From Oleidesulfovibrio alaskensis DSM 16109 (GTDB lineage Bacteria > Desulfobacterota > Desulfovibrionia > Desulfovibrionales > Desulfovibrionaceae): a stretch of DNA of 64,000 nt. The stretch lies in contig NZ_AXWQ01000007.1 in the NCBI RefSeq assembly GCF_000482745.1, positions 186,001-250,000 of the forward strand, given 5' to 3'. The notes below the pieces were generated by a model. That model made no database searches, was not told the origin of the DNA, and saw only the letters and a list, made by a program, of their open reading frames with translations. The position numbers and the translations under genes are program-made. Below are positions 43,186-52,108 of this stretch, piece after piece (within the stretch, counting starts at the first letter, position 1; every line of letters starts with the position of its first letter).

Positions 43186-43953
43186 GTGAAGCTTTACTCA
43201 TGGAACGTGAACGGATTCAGAGCCATCCGGCAAAAACCCGAATGGGACTGGTTTTCCAGCTGCGATGCTGATGTCATCGGCCTGCAGGAAACCAAAGCCA
43301 TGCCGGAGCAGATAGACCCTGCGGACCGCAATCCTGCTGGGTATCACAGCTACTGGCTGGGAGCGACGGTAAAAAAAGGCTATTCCGGTGTGGCTGCTTT
43401 TTCGCGCAGGGAACCGCTTTCGGTGGCGTATGATCTGCCCGTGGAGCAGTATCAGGGCGAGGGGCGCGTCATCATGCTGGAATACGATGCCTTTTACTAC
43501 TTTAACATCTATTTTCCCAACGGACAGAGCGGCGACGAGCGGCTGCAGTACAAACTGGGCTTTTATGACGCTTTTCTTGAGCACGCGCAGACCCTGCGCC
43601 GGAAAAAGCCCATCGTGGTATGCGGCGACTTTAATACGGCGCATCGCCCTGTCGACCTTGCCCGTCCCAGAGAAAACGAGGGCACGTCAGGGTTTCTGCC
43701 CGTGGAACGGGCATGGATGGACAAGTTTATAGACCACGGCTACGTGGATACCTTCAGACTGGTGCATCCCGACGCGCAAGCCATGTATTCATGGTGGTCA
43801 TACCGTTTTAAAGCGCGCGACAGAAATGTGGGCTGGCGCATCGACTATTTTTTTGTTTCCGATGAATTACGCCATGCCGTAAAGGATGCCACCATCGAAA
43901 TGGAGGTTTTCGGTTCGGACCATTGCCCCGTGGGGCTTGAACTGGCACTGTAA
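43186..43953 (+). CDS. xth: Exodeoxyribonuclease III
   Basis: This 255-residue AP endonuclease/3'-5' exonuclease of base-excision repair is of normal family length. Conserved active-site pieces are WNVNG (near residue 6), LQETK, GDFNTAH, and SDHCPVG at the C-terminus. The GTG at 43186 is taken as start because it yields the typical ExoIII beginning MKLYSWNVNG. The Shine-Dalgarno is weak, and the open frame continues far upstream without sense. It pairs functionally with mutM in this window. It ends 110 bases before a long bidirectional terminator. Confidence 0.93.
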   Translation: MKLYSWNVNGFRAIRQKPEWDWFSSCDADVIGLQETKAMPEQIDPADRNPAGYHSYWLGATVKKGYSGVAAFSRREPLSVAYDLPVEQYQGEGRVIMLEYDAFYYFNIYFPNGQSGDERLQYKLGFYDAFLEHAQTLRRKKPIVVCGDFNTAHRPVDLARPRENEGTSGFLPVERAWMDKFIDHGYVDTFRLVHPDAQAMYSWWSYRFKARDRNVGWRIDYFFVSDELRHAVKDATIEMEVFGSDHCPVGLELAL

Positions 43954-44063
43954 CGCGGCCATGCATACAGCACCGCGCGGCAGACAGGCCGCAGGCGCGG
44001 GGCATACCGTATGCGGCCGCAGCACGCTGCACGGCGCAGCCGTACAGCCGGCTGTAATGAAAA

Positions 44064-44110
44064 AAAGGCAGGCACGGAAACCGGACACCGGTTTTTCCGT
44101 GCCTGCCTTT
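44064..44110. terminator. Bidirectional terminator between xth and a small minus-strand gene
   Basis: A 17-bp perfect inverted repeat (44064-44080 with 44094-44110, containing GGCAGGCACGG) with a 13-base apical part. A-rich sequence precedes and T-rich follows on each strand, so it can end transcription both ways. Confidence 0.88.
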
Positions 44111-44115
44111 ATTAT

Positions 44116-44298
44116 CTAACGCTTCTCTGCGGCCTTTGCCACTGCGTGCAGAATACAGTCCAGCGCTTCACTGAGTTCGGGCGCAAAATATGGCTCGGCG
44201 CTCAGCAGGCGCACCACTTCGGTCACTGTGGCATCGGGCGGCACAGGCAACCCGTTTTCTCTGGCCAGTCTGATAAGTTCTTCTCTTTGTTCCTGCAT
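44116..44298 (-). CDS. Small hypothetical protein
   Basis: This 60-residue acidic, helical protein (MQEQREELIRLARENGLP to AVAKAAEKR) has no cysteine, signal or membrane segment. It was not recognised. The ATG at 44298 has GAGG about 9 bases upstream; the ORF continues to 44382 without support. A strong terminator follows its stop by a few bases, which supports it being a real gene. Confidence 0.55.
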   Translation of the reverse strand: MQEQREELIRLARENGLPVPPDATVTEVVRLLSAEPYFAPELSEALDCILHAVAKAAEKR

Positions 44299-44406
44299 GG
44301 GGCCAACCTCTGTTGTGCAAAATTTCCCAAGCTCTTTTTTCCCCCATAATGCGGCCTGCGAAAAAAAGCAAATGGTGCGCACCGTTCATCCCCGGCGGTA
44401 TCCGCT

Positions 44407-45876
44407 TCAGCGGAACTTGCGGCTGATGTGCCAGAACTCGCTGAAACTCAGCTGTCTGTTGCCCGGTCCCTGCCGTACAAGAAACATCTCGTCGTCTTTG
44501 TGACGCAGAAAGGCGGGTTCGGTGGCCTGACGGCACACCGCAGCCAGTACGGTTTTGCCGTCCAGCGTCAGTGCATGCAGGCTTATGGCGTTGATATGCC
44601 GTATGCCGATATGTTCCGCCACCAGATTGCTGATATGCCGCAGGGCATGGTCGTCGTTGCGGAAGCCGTCCGGGTCCATGCCCAGCACCTCGCCTTCGTC
44701 GCTCACGCCTACCAGCAGGGTGCCTCCGGCCGTGTTCAGAAATGCGGTGATGCCTTTCAGAACGGCAAGCTCTATACTTTTATCATTTTTACCGCTTTTC
44801 AGGTTAAAGCGCAGCGTTGATTTGAACTCCACATGGTCGCCTTCGCCCTGCCGCAGCAGGCGCCGTACCTGCTGGGATGACAGCGGTTTGTTGGGCCTGT
44901 ACGCCTTGCGCATTTTGCCCGCATACAACGTGTAGCCGATGATGATGGCCGCCAGCGCGGCCAGCAGGGCGGCTGTGGCCACCAGAAACCGCGTGTCGCG
45001 CAGCAGCATGGAAAGCAGGTTGACCTCCCGTGCCAGCATGGTCACGGCAAGGCCTGTGGCTTTGGAGGAGACAAGCGTTTCGGAAGTGATGCCGTAGGTG
45101 CCTTCGCGTCGTCCTGTCAGTGCCTTGAGCGTGAGCTGCTTTTCTTCCTGCCGGGCTTTTTCCAGTTCCTGACTGAAACCGCCGCTGGCTGCCAGAATGA
45201 TTCCGTTGACAGATACCACGGCTTCGGCATGCGGAAAATGCTGCACCACACTGCCGATGAGCGCTTCCGGCGTGTACAGCAGAAAAGCTGTCCTTCCGGC
45301 GGCCTGCGCCAGAATGTACAGCAGACGCCCGCCGTCCGTTTCAGGCGATATTTCCAGCAGGGGCAGGCCGGGGGCAACCTCCAGCGATGTGTCCAAACCG
45401 GCACGCAGCCATCGGGCAAGAGCCGGGCTGAGCGATTCCGCGGCCGGTTGTCCGGTGCTGTTGCCGGCTATGGCACCGGGCCGTGATTGTGCGGGAGCGG
45501 TGTTTTCAGTCTGTTCCGCCGTGCCGGACTGCGGAGCCAGAGGTGCGGGTACGCGGGCTTTTCTGCCGGTGAGCGTATCCAGATACACTCCGCTGCCGTC
45601 AGTGTTGAAGACCACAATGCCGGTGGCACCGCTGACCCGCAGCATTTCGTGCAGGATTTCAGATTCGGCGTTGTCGTCCAGCGGGGTGCTGTCGGACAGC
45701 ATGGCCGTCATCTGGGTGCGTGTGTCGCGCAGCGACTGCCGCGCGGCATCGACAAAGTAGTCTACTGCCACGCCGCTTACCAGTCGTGCGACAATGGCGG
45801 TGTTGAACACAATGAACAGCAGCACGATGCACAGAGTGGCGGCGATGACTGCATAAGCTGTTTTGGGAATGCGCAT
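44407..45876 (-). CDS. Membrane-anchored protein with extracytoplasmic sensor and cytoplasmic AlbA_2 (Schlafen-type) domain
   Basis: The protein has 489 residues. Helices at about 8-30 and 296-318 enclose an extracytoplasmic region of about 265 residues with a low-complexity Ala/Pro/Thr stretch (about 108-150), topologically like a kinase sensor. The cytoplasmic part contains an AlbA_2 domain (about 345-475): GDHVEFKSTLRF, KSIELAVLKGITAFLNTAGG, LLVGVSDEGEVLG. No kinase, GGDEF or ATPase domain is present. AlbA_2 domains resemble the N-terminal lobe of Schlafen RNases and occur in regulators. The ligand and output are unknown. The Shine-Dalgarno at 45876 is weak. Diverges from the LOR/SDH-domain gene. 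Confidence 0.82.
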   Translation of the reverse strand: MRIPKTAYAVIAATLCIVLLFIVFNTAIVARLVSGVAVDYFVDAARQSLRDTRTQMTAMLSDSTPLDDNAESEILHEMLRVSGATGIVVFNTDGSGVYLDTLTGRKARVPAPLAPQSGTAEQTENTAPAQSRPGAIAGNSTGQPAAESLSPALARWLRAGLDTSLEVAPGLPLLEISPETDGGRLLYILAQAAGRTAFLLYTPEALIGSVVQHFPHAEAVVSVNGIILAASGGFSQELEKARQEEKQLTLKALTGRREGTYGITSETLVSSKATGLAVTMLAREVNLLSMLLRDTRFLVATAALLAALAAIIIGYTLYAGKMRKAYRPNKPLSSQQVRRLLRQGEGDHVEFKSTLRFNLKSGKNDKSIELAVLKGITAFLNTAGGTLLVGVSDEGEVLGMDPDGFRNDDHALRHISNLVAEHIGIRHINAISLHALTLDGKTVLAAVCRQATEPAFLRHKDDEMFLVRQGPGNRQLSFSEFWHISRKFR

Positions 45877-46069
45877 GGCCGGATGCTACTATAGAGACAC
45901 GAGCGCTGCCAGTGTTTTGGCCGCAGCAGAGCAAAGCGGCTTCTGCCTTGTGGCAGAGCGGCGGCAATGATATACCGGTATAAGGTGTGTTGCCGTTCCG
46001 GCGCAGTGGTGCGCATACATGTCTGCGTCATTTACGGCGGCCTTTGTACTGCGGATACAGGAGGCTCTG

Positions 46070-47161
46070 ATGGGATTTGTACTGCCTGAGTACCGGCATC
46101 CGGATTTTAACGGCGCTCCGCTGGCCGGTGCGCCGGCGGCCGTATTCTGTGCCTGCCCGGCAGACGGGGTGGCCCCCGCGGGATTTCATGCCACGTCTGT
46201 TTTTCCTGAATATGTGCGCATGCAGGACGGGCACTGGGAGCTGCTGCGCCGTTCGCGTATGGACTGTGTCATCAGGCTGGGAACTGACGGCAGGCCCGAA
46301 GTGACGGAATTCCGCAGGTTGCGCAAAGGCGACATGGTGGCCGTGGGCCGCGGTGAAAACGGTGAACAGGGCATCTATCTGCATACGGGCGGATTCGAGC
46401 CCGCCCGTCAGTGCGGCGGCGAAGCGTTCGCTTTCAGAACGGGCACCAGCAGAGAGACTTCGTTTTCCATCGCATACGATACGCTGTACGACATCATGCG
46501 TCACGACCGCAGCCACGGACGCATTATCTGGGTTGCGGGGCCTGCGGTGGTGTTTGATTCGGACGCGCGGGCGGCATTCTGCCGTCTGATAGACAAAGGT
46601 TATGTGCACGGCCTGCTGGCGGGTAACGCCTTAGCCACCCACGACCTGGAAGGAGCGCTGTACAATACGGCGCTGGGGCAGGGGATATATGATAAGCGCC
46701 AGATGCCGCTGGGGCACTATCACCATCTGGACACGCTGAATACGCTGCGGGAAGCCGGCGGCATAGAACGCGCCGTGCAGCAGGGGCAGATACGGGGCGG
46801 TGTGATGCACGCTCTAACCCGTCAGGGCATTCCTTACGTGCTTGCCGGTTCCATACGCGACGACGGCCCGCTGCCGGAAGTGGAGCCGGACGTGTACAGT
46901 GCGCAGGATGCCATGCGGAATCTGGCGGGAGAGGCCACAACGGTGGTGGCGCTGGCCACCCAGCTGCATACGATAGCAACGGGAAACATGACGCCGTCCT
47001 ATCAGGTGACGCAGGACGGCGGCGTGCGGCCGGTATATTTTTTTATCGTGGACATGTCGGAGTTTGCGGCGGGCAAGCTGGCAGACAGAGGGTCGCTGAC
47101 CGCACACGCCATACTGACCAACGTGCAGGATTTCATGGTGAATCTGGACAGGGCCCTGTAA
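46070..47161 (+). CDS. LOR/SDH-domain (TIGR00300-type) protein, possible ornithine cyclodeaminase
   Basis: This 363-residue soluble protein has a C-terminal half with GRIIWVAGPAVVFDSD, LLAGNALATHDLEGAL and a terminal YFFIVDMSEF, resembling the domain shared by plant LKR/SDH-associated proteins, archaeal ornithine cyclodeaminase and the C-terminal part of cyanobacterial AgrE. That suggests an NAD-dependent conversion of ornithine to proline, but no arginine or proline genes are nearby, so this is inference. The ATG at 46070 is selected for its AGGAGG 8 bases before. A GC-rich hairpin without a T-run (47171-47185) lies after the stop, convergent with hypF. Confidence 0.75.
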   Translation: MGFVLPEYRHPDFNGAPLAGAPAAVFCACPADGVAPAGFHATSVFPEYVRMQDGHWELLRRSRMDCVIRLGTDGRPEVTEFRRLRKGDMVAVGRGENGEQGIYLHTGGFEPARQCGGEAFAFRTGTSRETSFSIAYDTLYDIMRHDRSHGRIIWVAGPAVVFDSDARAAFCRLIDKGYVHGLLAGNALATHDLEGALYNTALGQGIYDKRQMPLGHYHHLDTLNTLREAGGIERAVQQGQIRGGVMHALTRQGIPYVLAGSIRDDGPLPEVEPDVYSAQDAMRNLAGEATTVVALATQLHTIATGNMTPSYQVTQDGGVRPVYFFIVDMSEFAAGKLADRGSLTAHAILTNVQDFMVNLDRAL

Positions 47162-47204
47162 AGACGGGCGGCGCGGCAGCCGCGCAGAGAAACGAGGGTA
47201 TTTG

Positions 47205-49538
47205 TTACTGCTGCATCAGCATGCGGCGGCCCCAGTCTGCCTGTCCCAGCGAAATGCAGCCGTCGCCGGGCGGCAGTTCACGGTGCACCAGTACAGAGAG
47301 CCCGCGACGGCGCAGCAGCGGCGGCAGTTCGGCGCTTATGGTTCTGTTCTGCATCACGCCGCCGGAAAGCCCCACCGTGGCAATGTCCATGACTTCCGCC
47401 AGACTGCCGGCGGCTTCTGCCAGACCATGCATGAGACCCAGATGGAAGCGGCGGCTGATGACACCTGCGGGAACATTTTGCAGCCAGTCGGCATATGCGG
47501 CCATGAACAGGGCGTGTGTGTCGAGCATCAGCGGCTGCACATCGGTACGCATGGGGCATGGGTAGGGGGCTGTCACGCCCATGTCCTGTATGCGCTCCAG
47601 CATTATGGCCGCCTGTCCTTCGTATGTGACTGAAATACATATGCCCAGCATGGCGGATACCGCGTCGAACAGACGCCCGCAACTGCTTGTCAGCGGAGTG
47701 TTCAGTCTGCGCTCCATGACCTGCGGCAGAACGCGCGCCGCATCTCTGAACTGCTCCTGCCACGGCCAGGGTATGTCTCCGGGGCAGGTTGTGCCGTTCT
47801 GCCACAGTATTCCCTGTGCGATGCGCCAGGGCTCCCGTATGGCGGCCTCGCCGCCGGGCAGCAGCATGGGGGCAAGATGTCCCAGCCGTTCATGGTCCAG
47901 CCGGCTGTTGTCTACATACAGCAGTTCTCCGCCCCATATGGTACCGTCTTCGCCGTATCCTGTGCCGTCCAGCGCAATGCCCAGCACCGGCCCGGAAAAT
48001 CTGTTTTCTGCCAGTACGCTGTATATGTGCGCATAATGGTGCTGCAGACTCAGCGCGGGAATGCCGTCGCGCTGCGCGCGGCCTTCGGCATAGCTGGTGG
48101 TCAGGTAGTCGGGATGCAGATCGTGCACCACCGCCTGCGGAGTCACTTCCAGCACGGACTGCAGGTGCCGTGCGATTTCACGGTAAAATCCGAACGATTC
48201 AAGATTCTGCAGATCGCCTATGTGCTGGCTGACAAAAGCCTGATCACCCCGCGTGTAGCAAAGGGTGCTTTTCAGCTCGGGACCGGTGGCCATGACGCAC
48301 GGCCCTTCACCGTCCAGAAAGACAGGGCGGGGGGTGTAGCCGCGGGCTCTGCGCAGAAACTGCGGTTCGTGCGTGTCGGGGTTGACGCGCACCACGGAGT
48401 CGTCGGTGCGGATGAGAATGTCGCGGTTGTGCAGCAGAAAAATATCGGCAATGTCGTGCAGGCGCAGCAGCGCTTCCCTGTTTCCCAGACTGATGGGTTC
48501 GCTGCTCATGTTGCCGGAAGTCATGACCAGCGCGGCGCAGGCTTCATGCGGCAGAATTTCGCGGTACAGATGAAAAAGTACATGGTGCAGCGGCGTATAA
48601 GGCAGCATAAGCCCCACATGGTCCGTATGGGGGCTGGCCTGCGGAGCCAGCGGGGTGCCCTGTTTTAGCCGGCACAGCACAATGGGGCGTTCCACTGACT
48701 GCAGCAGGGCCGCTTCGCCGCTGCCGATGTGGGCCAGAGCCTGAGCTGCTGCCATGTCGGGCACCATGACGGCCAGCGGTTTGCCGGGTCTTTTTTTGCG
48801 TGCGCGCAACCTGTCCACCGCTGCGGTGGCGGTGGCGTCGCATGCCAGATGAAAGCCCCCCAGCCCTTTGATGGCGGCAATATGGCCTTTGGCCAGTGCC
48901 TTTGCCGTCTGGACAACAGCTTCCGTGTCGCGGGCCAGTTGCGTGCCGTCCGCCGAGGCAAGCCACACATGCGGGCCGCATTTCGGACAGGCGTTGGGCT
49001 GGGCGTGGAATCTTCTGTCCATGGGGTTTTCGTATTCTTCGCGGCATTGAGGGCACAGCGGAAAACACGCCATGGACGTTTTGTCTCTGTCATACGGAAT
49101 GGCCCGCGTAATGGTGTAACGCGGGCCGCAGTTGGTACAGTTGGTAAAGGGATACAGGTAACGTCTGTCCGACGGGTCGAACATATCGCGCAGACAGTCC
49201 TGACAGGTGGCCACGTCCGCGCTGATGAGCACATTCTGCCCGCTGCCCCCTTCGCTGGCCACAATGGTGAACAGCTGCTCGTCTTCACGGGGGGGGATAT
49301 CTTCTTCCGTGCGCGACACAACCCGCGCCAGCGGCGGCAGCTTGTCCGTCAGGTCGGTACCGAATGCGGCAACGGCCTGCGGCGTGCCCTGTGCTTCGAT
49401 GAATACTCCCTGCGAGGTGTTGGACACCGTGCCCGTGATGCCGTGTTCGCGGGCGATGCGGAAGACAAAGGGCCGGAAGCCGACACCCTGTACCTGTCCG
49501 GAGATGACGTATTTTCTGCGGATTGTTGCTGCAGCCAT
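47205..49538 (-). CDS. hypF: Carbamoyltransferase HypF (hydrogenase maturation)
   Basis: The 777-residue enzyme makes the thiocarboxamide that becomes the CN ligands of the NiFe hydrogenase active site. Domains in order: acylphosphatase (about 8-95, GQVQGVGFRPF), two zinc-finger motifs with CQDC/CTNC and CPQC/CPKC (about 112-190), a YrdC-like domain (about 200-390), and a Kae1-like carbamoyltransferase domain with HHYAHI and LDGTGYG. It is full-length. No hyp or hydrogenase gene adjoins it in this window. The start at 49538 is in the family-typical position; the Shine-Dalgarno is weak. Confidence 0.96.
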   Translation of the reverse strand: MAAATIRRKYVISGQVQGVGFRPFVFRIAREHGITGTVSNTSQGVFIEAQGTPQAVAAFGTDLTDKLPPLARVVSRTEEDIPPREDEQLFTIVASEGGSGQNVLISADVATCQDCLRDMFDPSDRRYLYPFTNCTNCGPRYTITRAIPYDRDKTSMACFPLCPQCREEYENPMDRRFHAQPNACPKCGPHVWLASADGTQLARDTEAVVQTAKALAKGHIAAIKGLGGFHLACDATATAAVDRLRARKKRPGKPLAVMVPDMAAAQALAHIGSGEAALLQSVERPIVLCRLKQGTPLAPQASPHTDHVGLMLPYTPLHHVLFHLYREILPHEACAALVMTSGNMSSEPISLGNREALLRLHDIADIFLLHNRDILIRTDDSVVRVNPDTHEPQFLRRARGYTPRPVFLDGEGPCVMATGPELKSTLCYTRGDQAFVSQHIGDLQNLESFGFYREIARHLQSVLEVTPQAVVHDLHPDYLTTSYAEGRAQRDGIPALSLQHHYAHIYSVLAENRFSGPVLGIALDGTGYGEDGTIWGGELLYVDNSRLDHERLGHLAPMLLPGGEAAIREPWRIAQGILWQNGTTCPGDIPWPWQEQFRDAARVLPQVMERRLNTPLTSSCGRLFDAVSAMLGICISVTYEGQAAIMLERIQDMGVTAPYPCPMRTDVQPLMLDTHALFMAAYADWLQNVPAGVISRRFHLGLMHGLAEAAGSLAEVMDIATVGLSGGVMQNRTISAELPPLLRRRGLSVLVHRELPPGDGCISLGQADWGRRMLMQQ

Positions 49539-49676
49539 GTATAATTCATAGCCTATTCCCAGCCGGTGGGAAAGCCTTTGGTGATACTGCGCGGCAAAAT
49601 AGGAGTATTGCTATCTTTTTGTGCTGCATGTAGTCTGTGCAGCCCGGTTCCGGCAGGGCCGGACGGCATCATTTCC

Positions 49677-49703
49677 TTGAATTACCGTCAACTCTTGTAT
49701 AGT
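49677..49703 (+). promoter_or_regulatory. Possible promoter of the XRE-cupin gene
   Basis: TTGAAT (49677-49682) and TATAGT (49698-49703) are separated by only 15 bases, shorter than ideal. It is the best match in the 220-bp spacer between divergent hypF and this gene. Confidence 0.35.
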
Positions 49704-49758
49704 TCTGAACGGTGAATCCTTCAGGGATGCAAATGGTCTGAAACAGGAGCAGAAAAAC

Positions 49759-50328
49759 ATGGCCGCAAAAAAACTGGGAGCGCGCATCTGTAAGTTCCGC
49801 GAGGAGCGGGGGATGACGCGTGAAGAACTGGCAGAGGCCGCCGGCCTCGGAGCCGACTTTATCACGGCGCTGGAAGAAGAGGATCTTTATCCTTCCATCG
49901 GCCCGCTGCAGAAGATTGCCCGCGCGCTTAACGTGCGTCTGGGCACGTTTATGGATGATGAAGTGACCCGCGACCCCATTGTGGTGCGCAAAAGCGGGCG
50001 TGAAAGCGACCTGACCATGCAGAAGGCACGGAACAAACGCGCCGCGTTCATGTTTCATTCGCTGGGCAAGGGAAAAAGCGACCGCAACATGGAACCTTTT
50101 TTCATTGAGATAGCTCCGGAACCCAACGAAGACAGGCAGCTCTCTTCGCATCAGGGCGAGGAGTTCATTGTTGTCGTTTCGGGCAGCATTCTTGTGCGCT
50201 ACGGCAATGAAGAGCATGTTCTGGAACAGGGCGACAGCATTTACTACAACTCTATCGTGCCGCACTATGTGGGCGCGGCGGGTGACGACAAGGCGGAAAT
50301 ATACGCCGTTATCTATTACCCGCGCTAG
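49759..50328 (+). CDS. XRE-family regulator with C-terminal cupin domain
   Basis: The 189-residue protein has an N-terminal helix-turn-helix (about 6-62, GMTREELAEAAGLGADFITALEE split over the two helices) and a C-terminal cupin_2 barrel (about 110-188) with HQGEEFIVVVSGS and GDSIYYNS, typical of small-molecule-sensing regulators of the MerR/XRE-cupin type (for example PuuR-like). AGGAG precedes the ATG by 9 bases. It is 18 bases upstream of an acyl-CoA synthetase gene in the same direction, so it probably controls that gene in response to a carboxylic or acyl ligand; this is inference. Confidence 0.88.
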   Translation: MAAKKLGARICKFREERGMTREELAEAAGLGADFITALEEEDLYPSIGPLQKIARALNVRLGTFMDDEVTRDPIVVRKSGRESDLTMQKARNKRAAFMFHSLGKGKSDRNMEPFFIEIAPEPNEDRQLSSHQGEEFIVVVSGSILVRYGNEEHVLEQGDSIYYNSIVPHYVGAAGDDKAEIYAVIYYPR

Positions 50329-50346
50329 AAAGCAGGTTATTGACGC

Positions 50347-51996
50347 ATGGAAAATTTTGAGCTTCGCGAATGGACTCTCGGTCAGATTCTGGATCATGCC
50401 GTGGCCAATTGGCCCGACAATGAAGCCGTGGTATACGTAGACCGCGACTACCGCCAGACCTACCGCGAGTTCGGCAAGGTGGTTGACGATCTTGCCAGAG
50501 GGCTGATGGCTCTCGGGGTGAAACATGGCGAAAAGGTGGCCGTATGGTCCACCAACGTGCCGTACTGGGTGGCCCTGCAGTTTGCCACGGCAAAAATCGG
50601 CGCCGTGCTGCTGACGGTCAACACCAACTACCGTAAAAGCGAGCTACAATACCTGCTAACCCAGTCCGAATGCGAAAACCTGTTCATTATGGACGGGTAC
50701 CGCGACCATGATTATCTGCAGACCATTTACGACCTGATGCCGGAGCTGAAAAATCAGCCCCGCGGCAACCTGAATCTGAACGGCTTTCCTCATCTCAGAA
50801 GGGTCATGTTTCTGGGCGTGGAAAAGCACCGCGGCATGTATTCCGTGCCGGAAATCATCAGCCTCGGGGTTATGGTTTCCGATCAGGAGTATGCCGAACG
50901 CCAGCGCATGCTCAGCCCCGGAGACGTGGTCAACATGCAGTACACATCCGGCACCACGGGCTTTCCCAAAGGGGTTATGCTGACGCATGTGGGCATAGGG
51001 CTTAATGGGTACTGGATAGGCCGCAACCAGAACTTCACACACAAGGACAGGTTGTGCCTGCCCGTGCCGCTTTTCCATTGTTTCGGCTGTGTGCTGGGTG
51101 TTCTGGCTGCCGTGAATCACGGAGCCACGCTGGTTATTCTGGAAAACTTCAACCCCGTGCATGTGATGGCGTCGGTGGATCAGGAAAACTGCACCGCCCT
51201 GTACGGTGTACCCACCATGTTTCTTGCCGTGCTGGAGCACAAGCTGTTCGAAAAGTTCGATTTCAGCTCGCTGCGCACCGGCATCATGGCCGGGTCGGTA
51301 TGTCCGGAACCGCTTATGCGCCGTGTCATCGAAAATATGAACATGACCGAAGTCACCATCTGCTACGGTCTGACCGAAGGTTCGCCGGTGATGACGCAGA
51401 CGCTGCCCACAGACAGCTTTGAGCGCCGTACCCGCACCGTGGGCAAGGCCATGCCCGGCATCGAAGTGCAGGTGGTGGACCCCGACACGGGTGAAGAGCT
51501 GCCGCATGGCTCGCAGGGCGAGGTTGTCTGCCGCGGGTACAACGTGATGAAAGGCTACTACAATATGCCCGAGGCCACGCAGAAAGCCGTGGACGCTGAC
51601 GGCTGGCTGCATTCCGGTGATCTGGGCATTATGGACGAACACGGATACGTGACCATAACCGGCCGCATCAAAGATATGATTATCCGTGGCGGAGAAAATA
51701 TCTACCCGCGCGAAATAGAAGAGTTTCTGTACGGGATGGAAGGCGTGCAGGACGTGCAGGTGGTGGGAGTGCCCAGCCGCCGGTACGGCGAAGAAGTGGG
51801 GGCGTTCATCATTGCGAAAGAAGGTGCCGATCTGGCTCCGGAAGATGTGCGCGATTACTGCAGGGGGCAGATAGCGTGGTACAAGGTGCCGCGTCATATC
51901 GCCTTTGTGGAGGAATATCCCATGACCGCCAGCGGCAAGATTCAGAAATTCAAGCTGCGCGAAATGTGCGCGGAGCTGTTTCCCGACGTGCGCTGA
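50347..51996 (+). CDS. Acyl-CoA synthetase (AMP-dependent ligase)
   Basis: This 549-residue adenylate-forming enzyme activates a carboxylic acid with ATP and CoA. The P-loop YTSGTTGFPKG is intact (about 199-209). YGLTEGSPV, the GDLGIMD motif and the terminal lysine of SGKIQKFKLRE are all present. The profile resembles medium- or long-chain fatty-acyl ligases. It is co-transcribed with the XRE-cupin gene, and a strong terminator follows 47 bases after the stop. Substrate specificity cannot be read from sequence. Confidence 0.92.
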   Translation: MENFELREWTLGQILDHAVANWPDNEAVVYVDRDYRQTYREFGKVVDDLARGLMALGVKHGEKVAVWSTNVPYWVALQFATAKIGAVLLTVNTNYRKSELQYLLTQSECENLFIMDGYRDHDYLQTIYDLMPELKNQPRGNLNLNGFPHLRRVMFLGVEKHRGMYSVPEIISLGVMVSDQEYAERQRMLSPGDVVNMQYTSGTTGFPKGVMLTHVGIGLNGYWIGRNQNFTHKDRLCLPVPLFHCFGCVLGVLAAVNHGATLVILENFNPVHVMASVDQENCTALYGVPTMFLAVLEHKLFEKFDFSSLRTGIMAGSVCPEPLMRRVIENMNMTEVTICYGLTEGSPVMTQTLPTDSFERRTRTVGKAMPGIEVQVVDPDTGEELPHGSQGEVVCRGYNVMKGYYNMPEATQKAVDADGWLHSGDLGIMDEHGYVTITGRIKDMIIRGGENIYPREIEEFLYGMEGVQDVQVVGVPSRRYGEEVGAFIIAKEGADLAPEDVRDYCRGQIAWYKVPRHIAFVEEYPMTASGKIQKFKLREMCAELFPDVR

Positions 51997-52043
51997 CCCT
52001 CACCGGCGTAAGCCGGTGCAGCAGGTCCGACAATGACAAAACG

Positions 52044-52076
52044 ACGCGCCCCGTCATGCGACGGGGCGCGTTTTTT
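52044..52076 (+). terminator. Strong terminator after the acyl-CoA synthetase gene
   Basis: A 12-bp perfect stem ACGCGCCCCGTC (52044-52055) with 52060-52071, loop ATGC, then six T. The other strand also carries four T, so it may serve the convergent kinase gene too. Confidence 0.93.
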
Positions 52077-52108
52077 GTGCACTGAGCCGGAAAGCTGTCT
52101 GCACGCCG

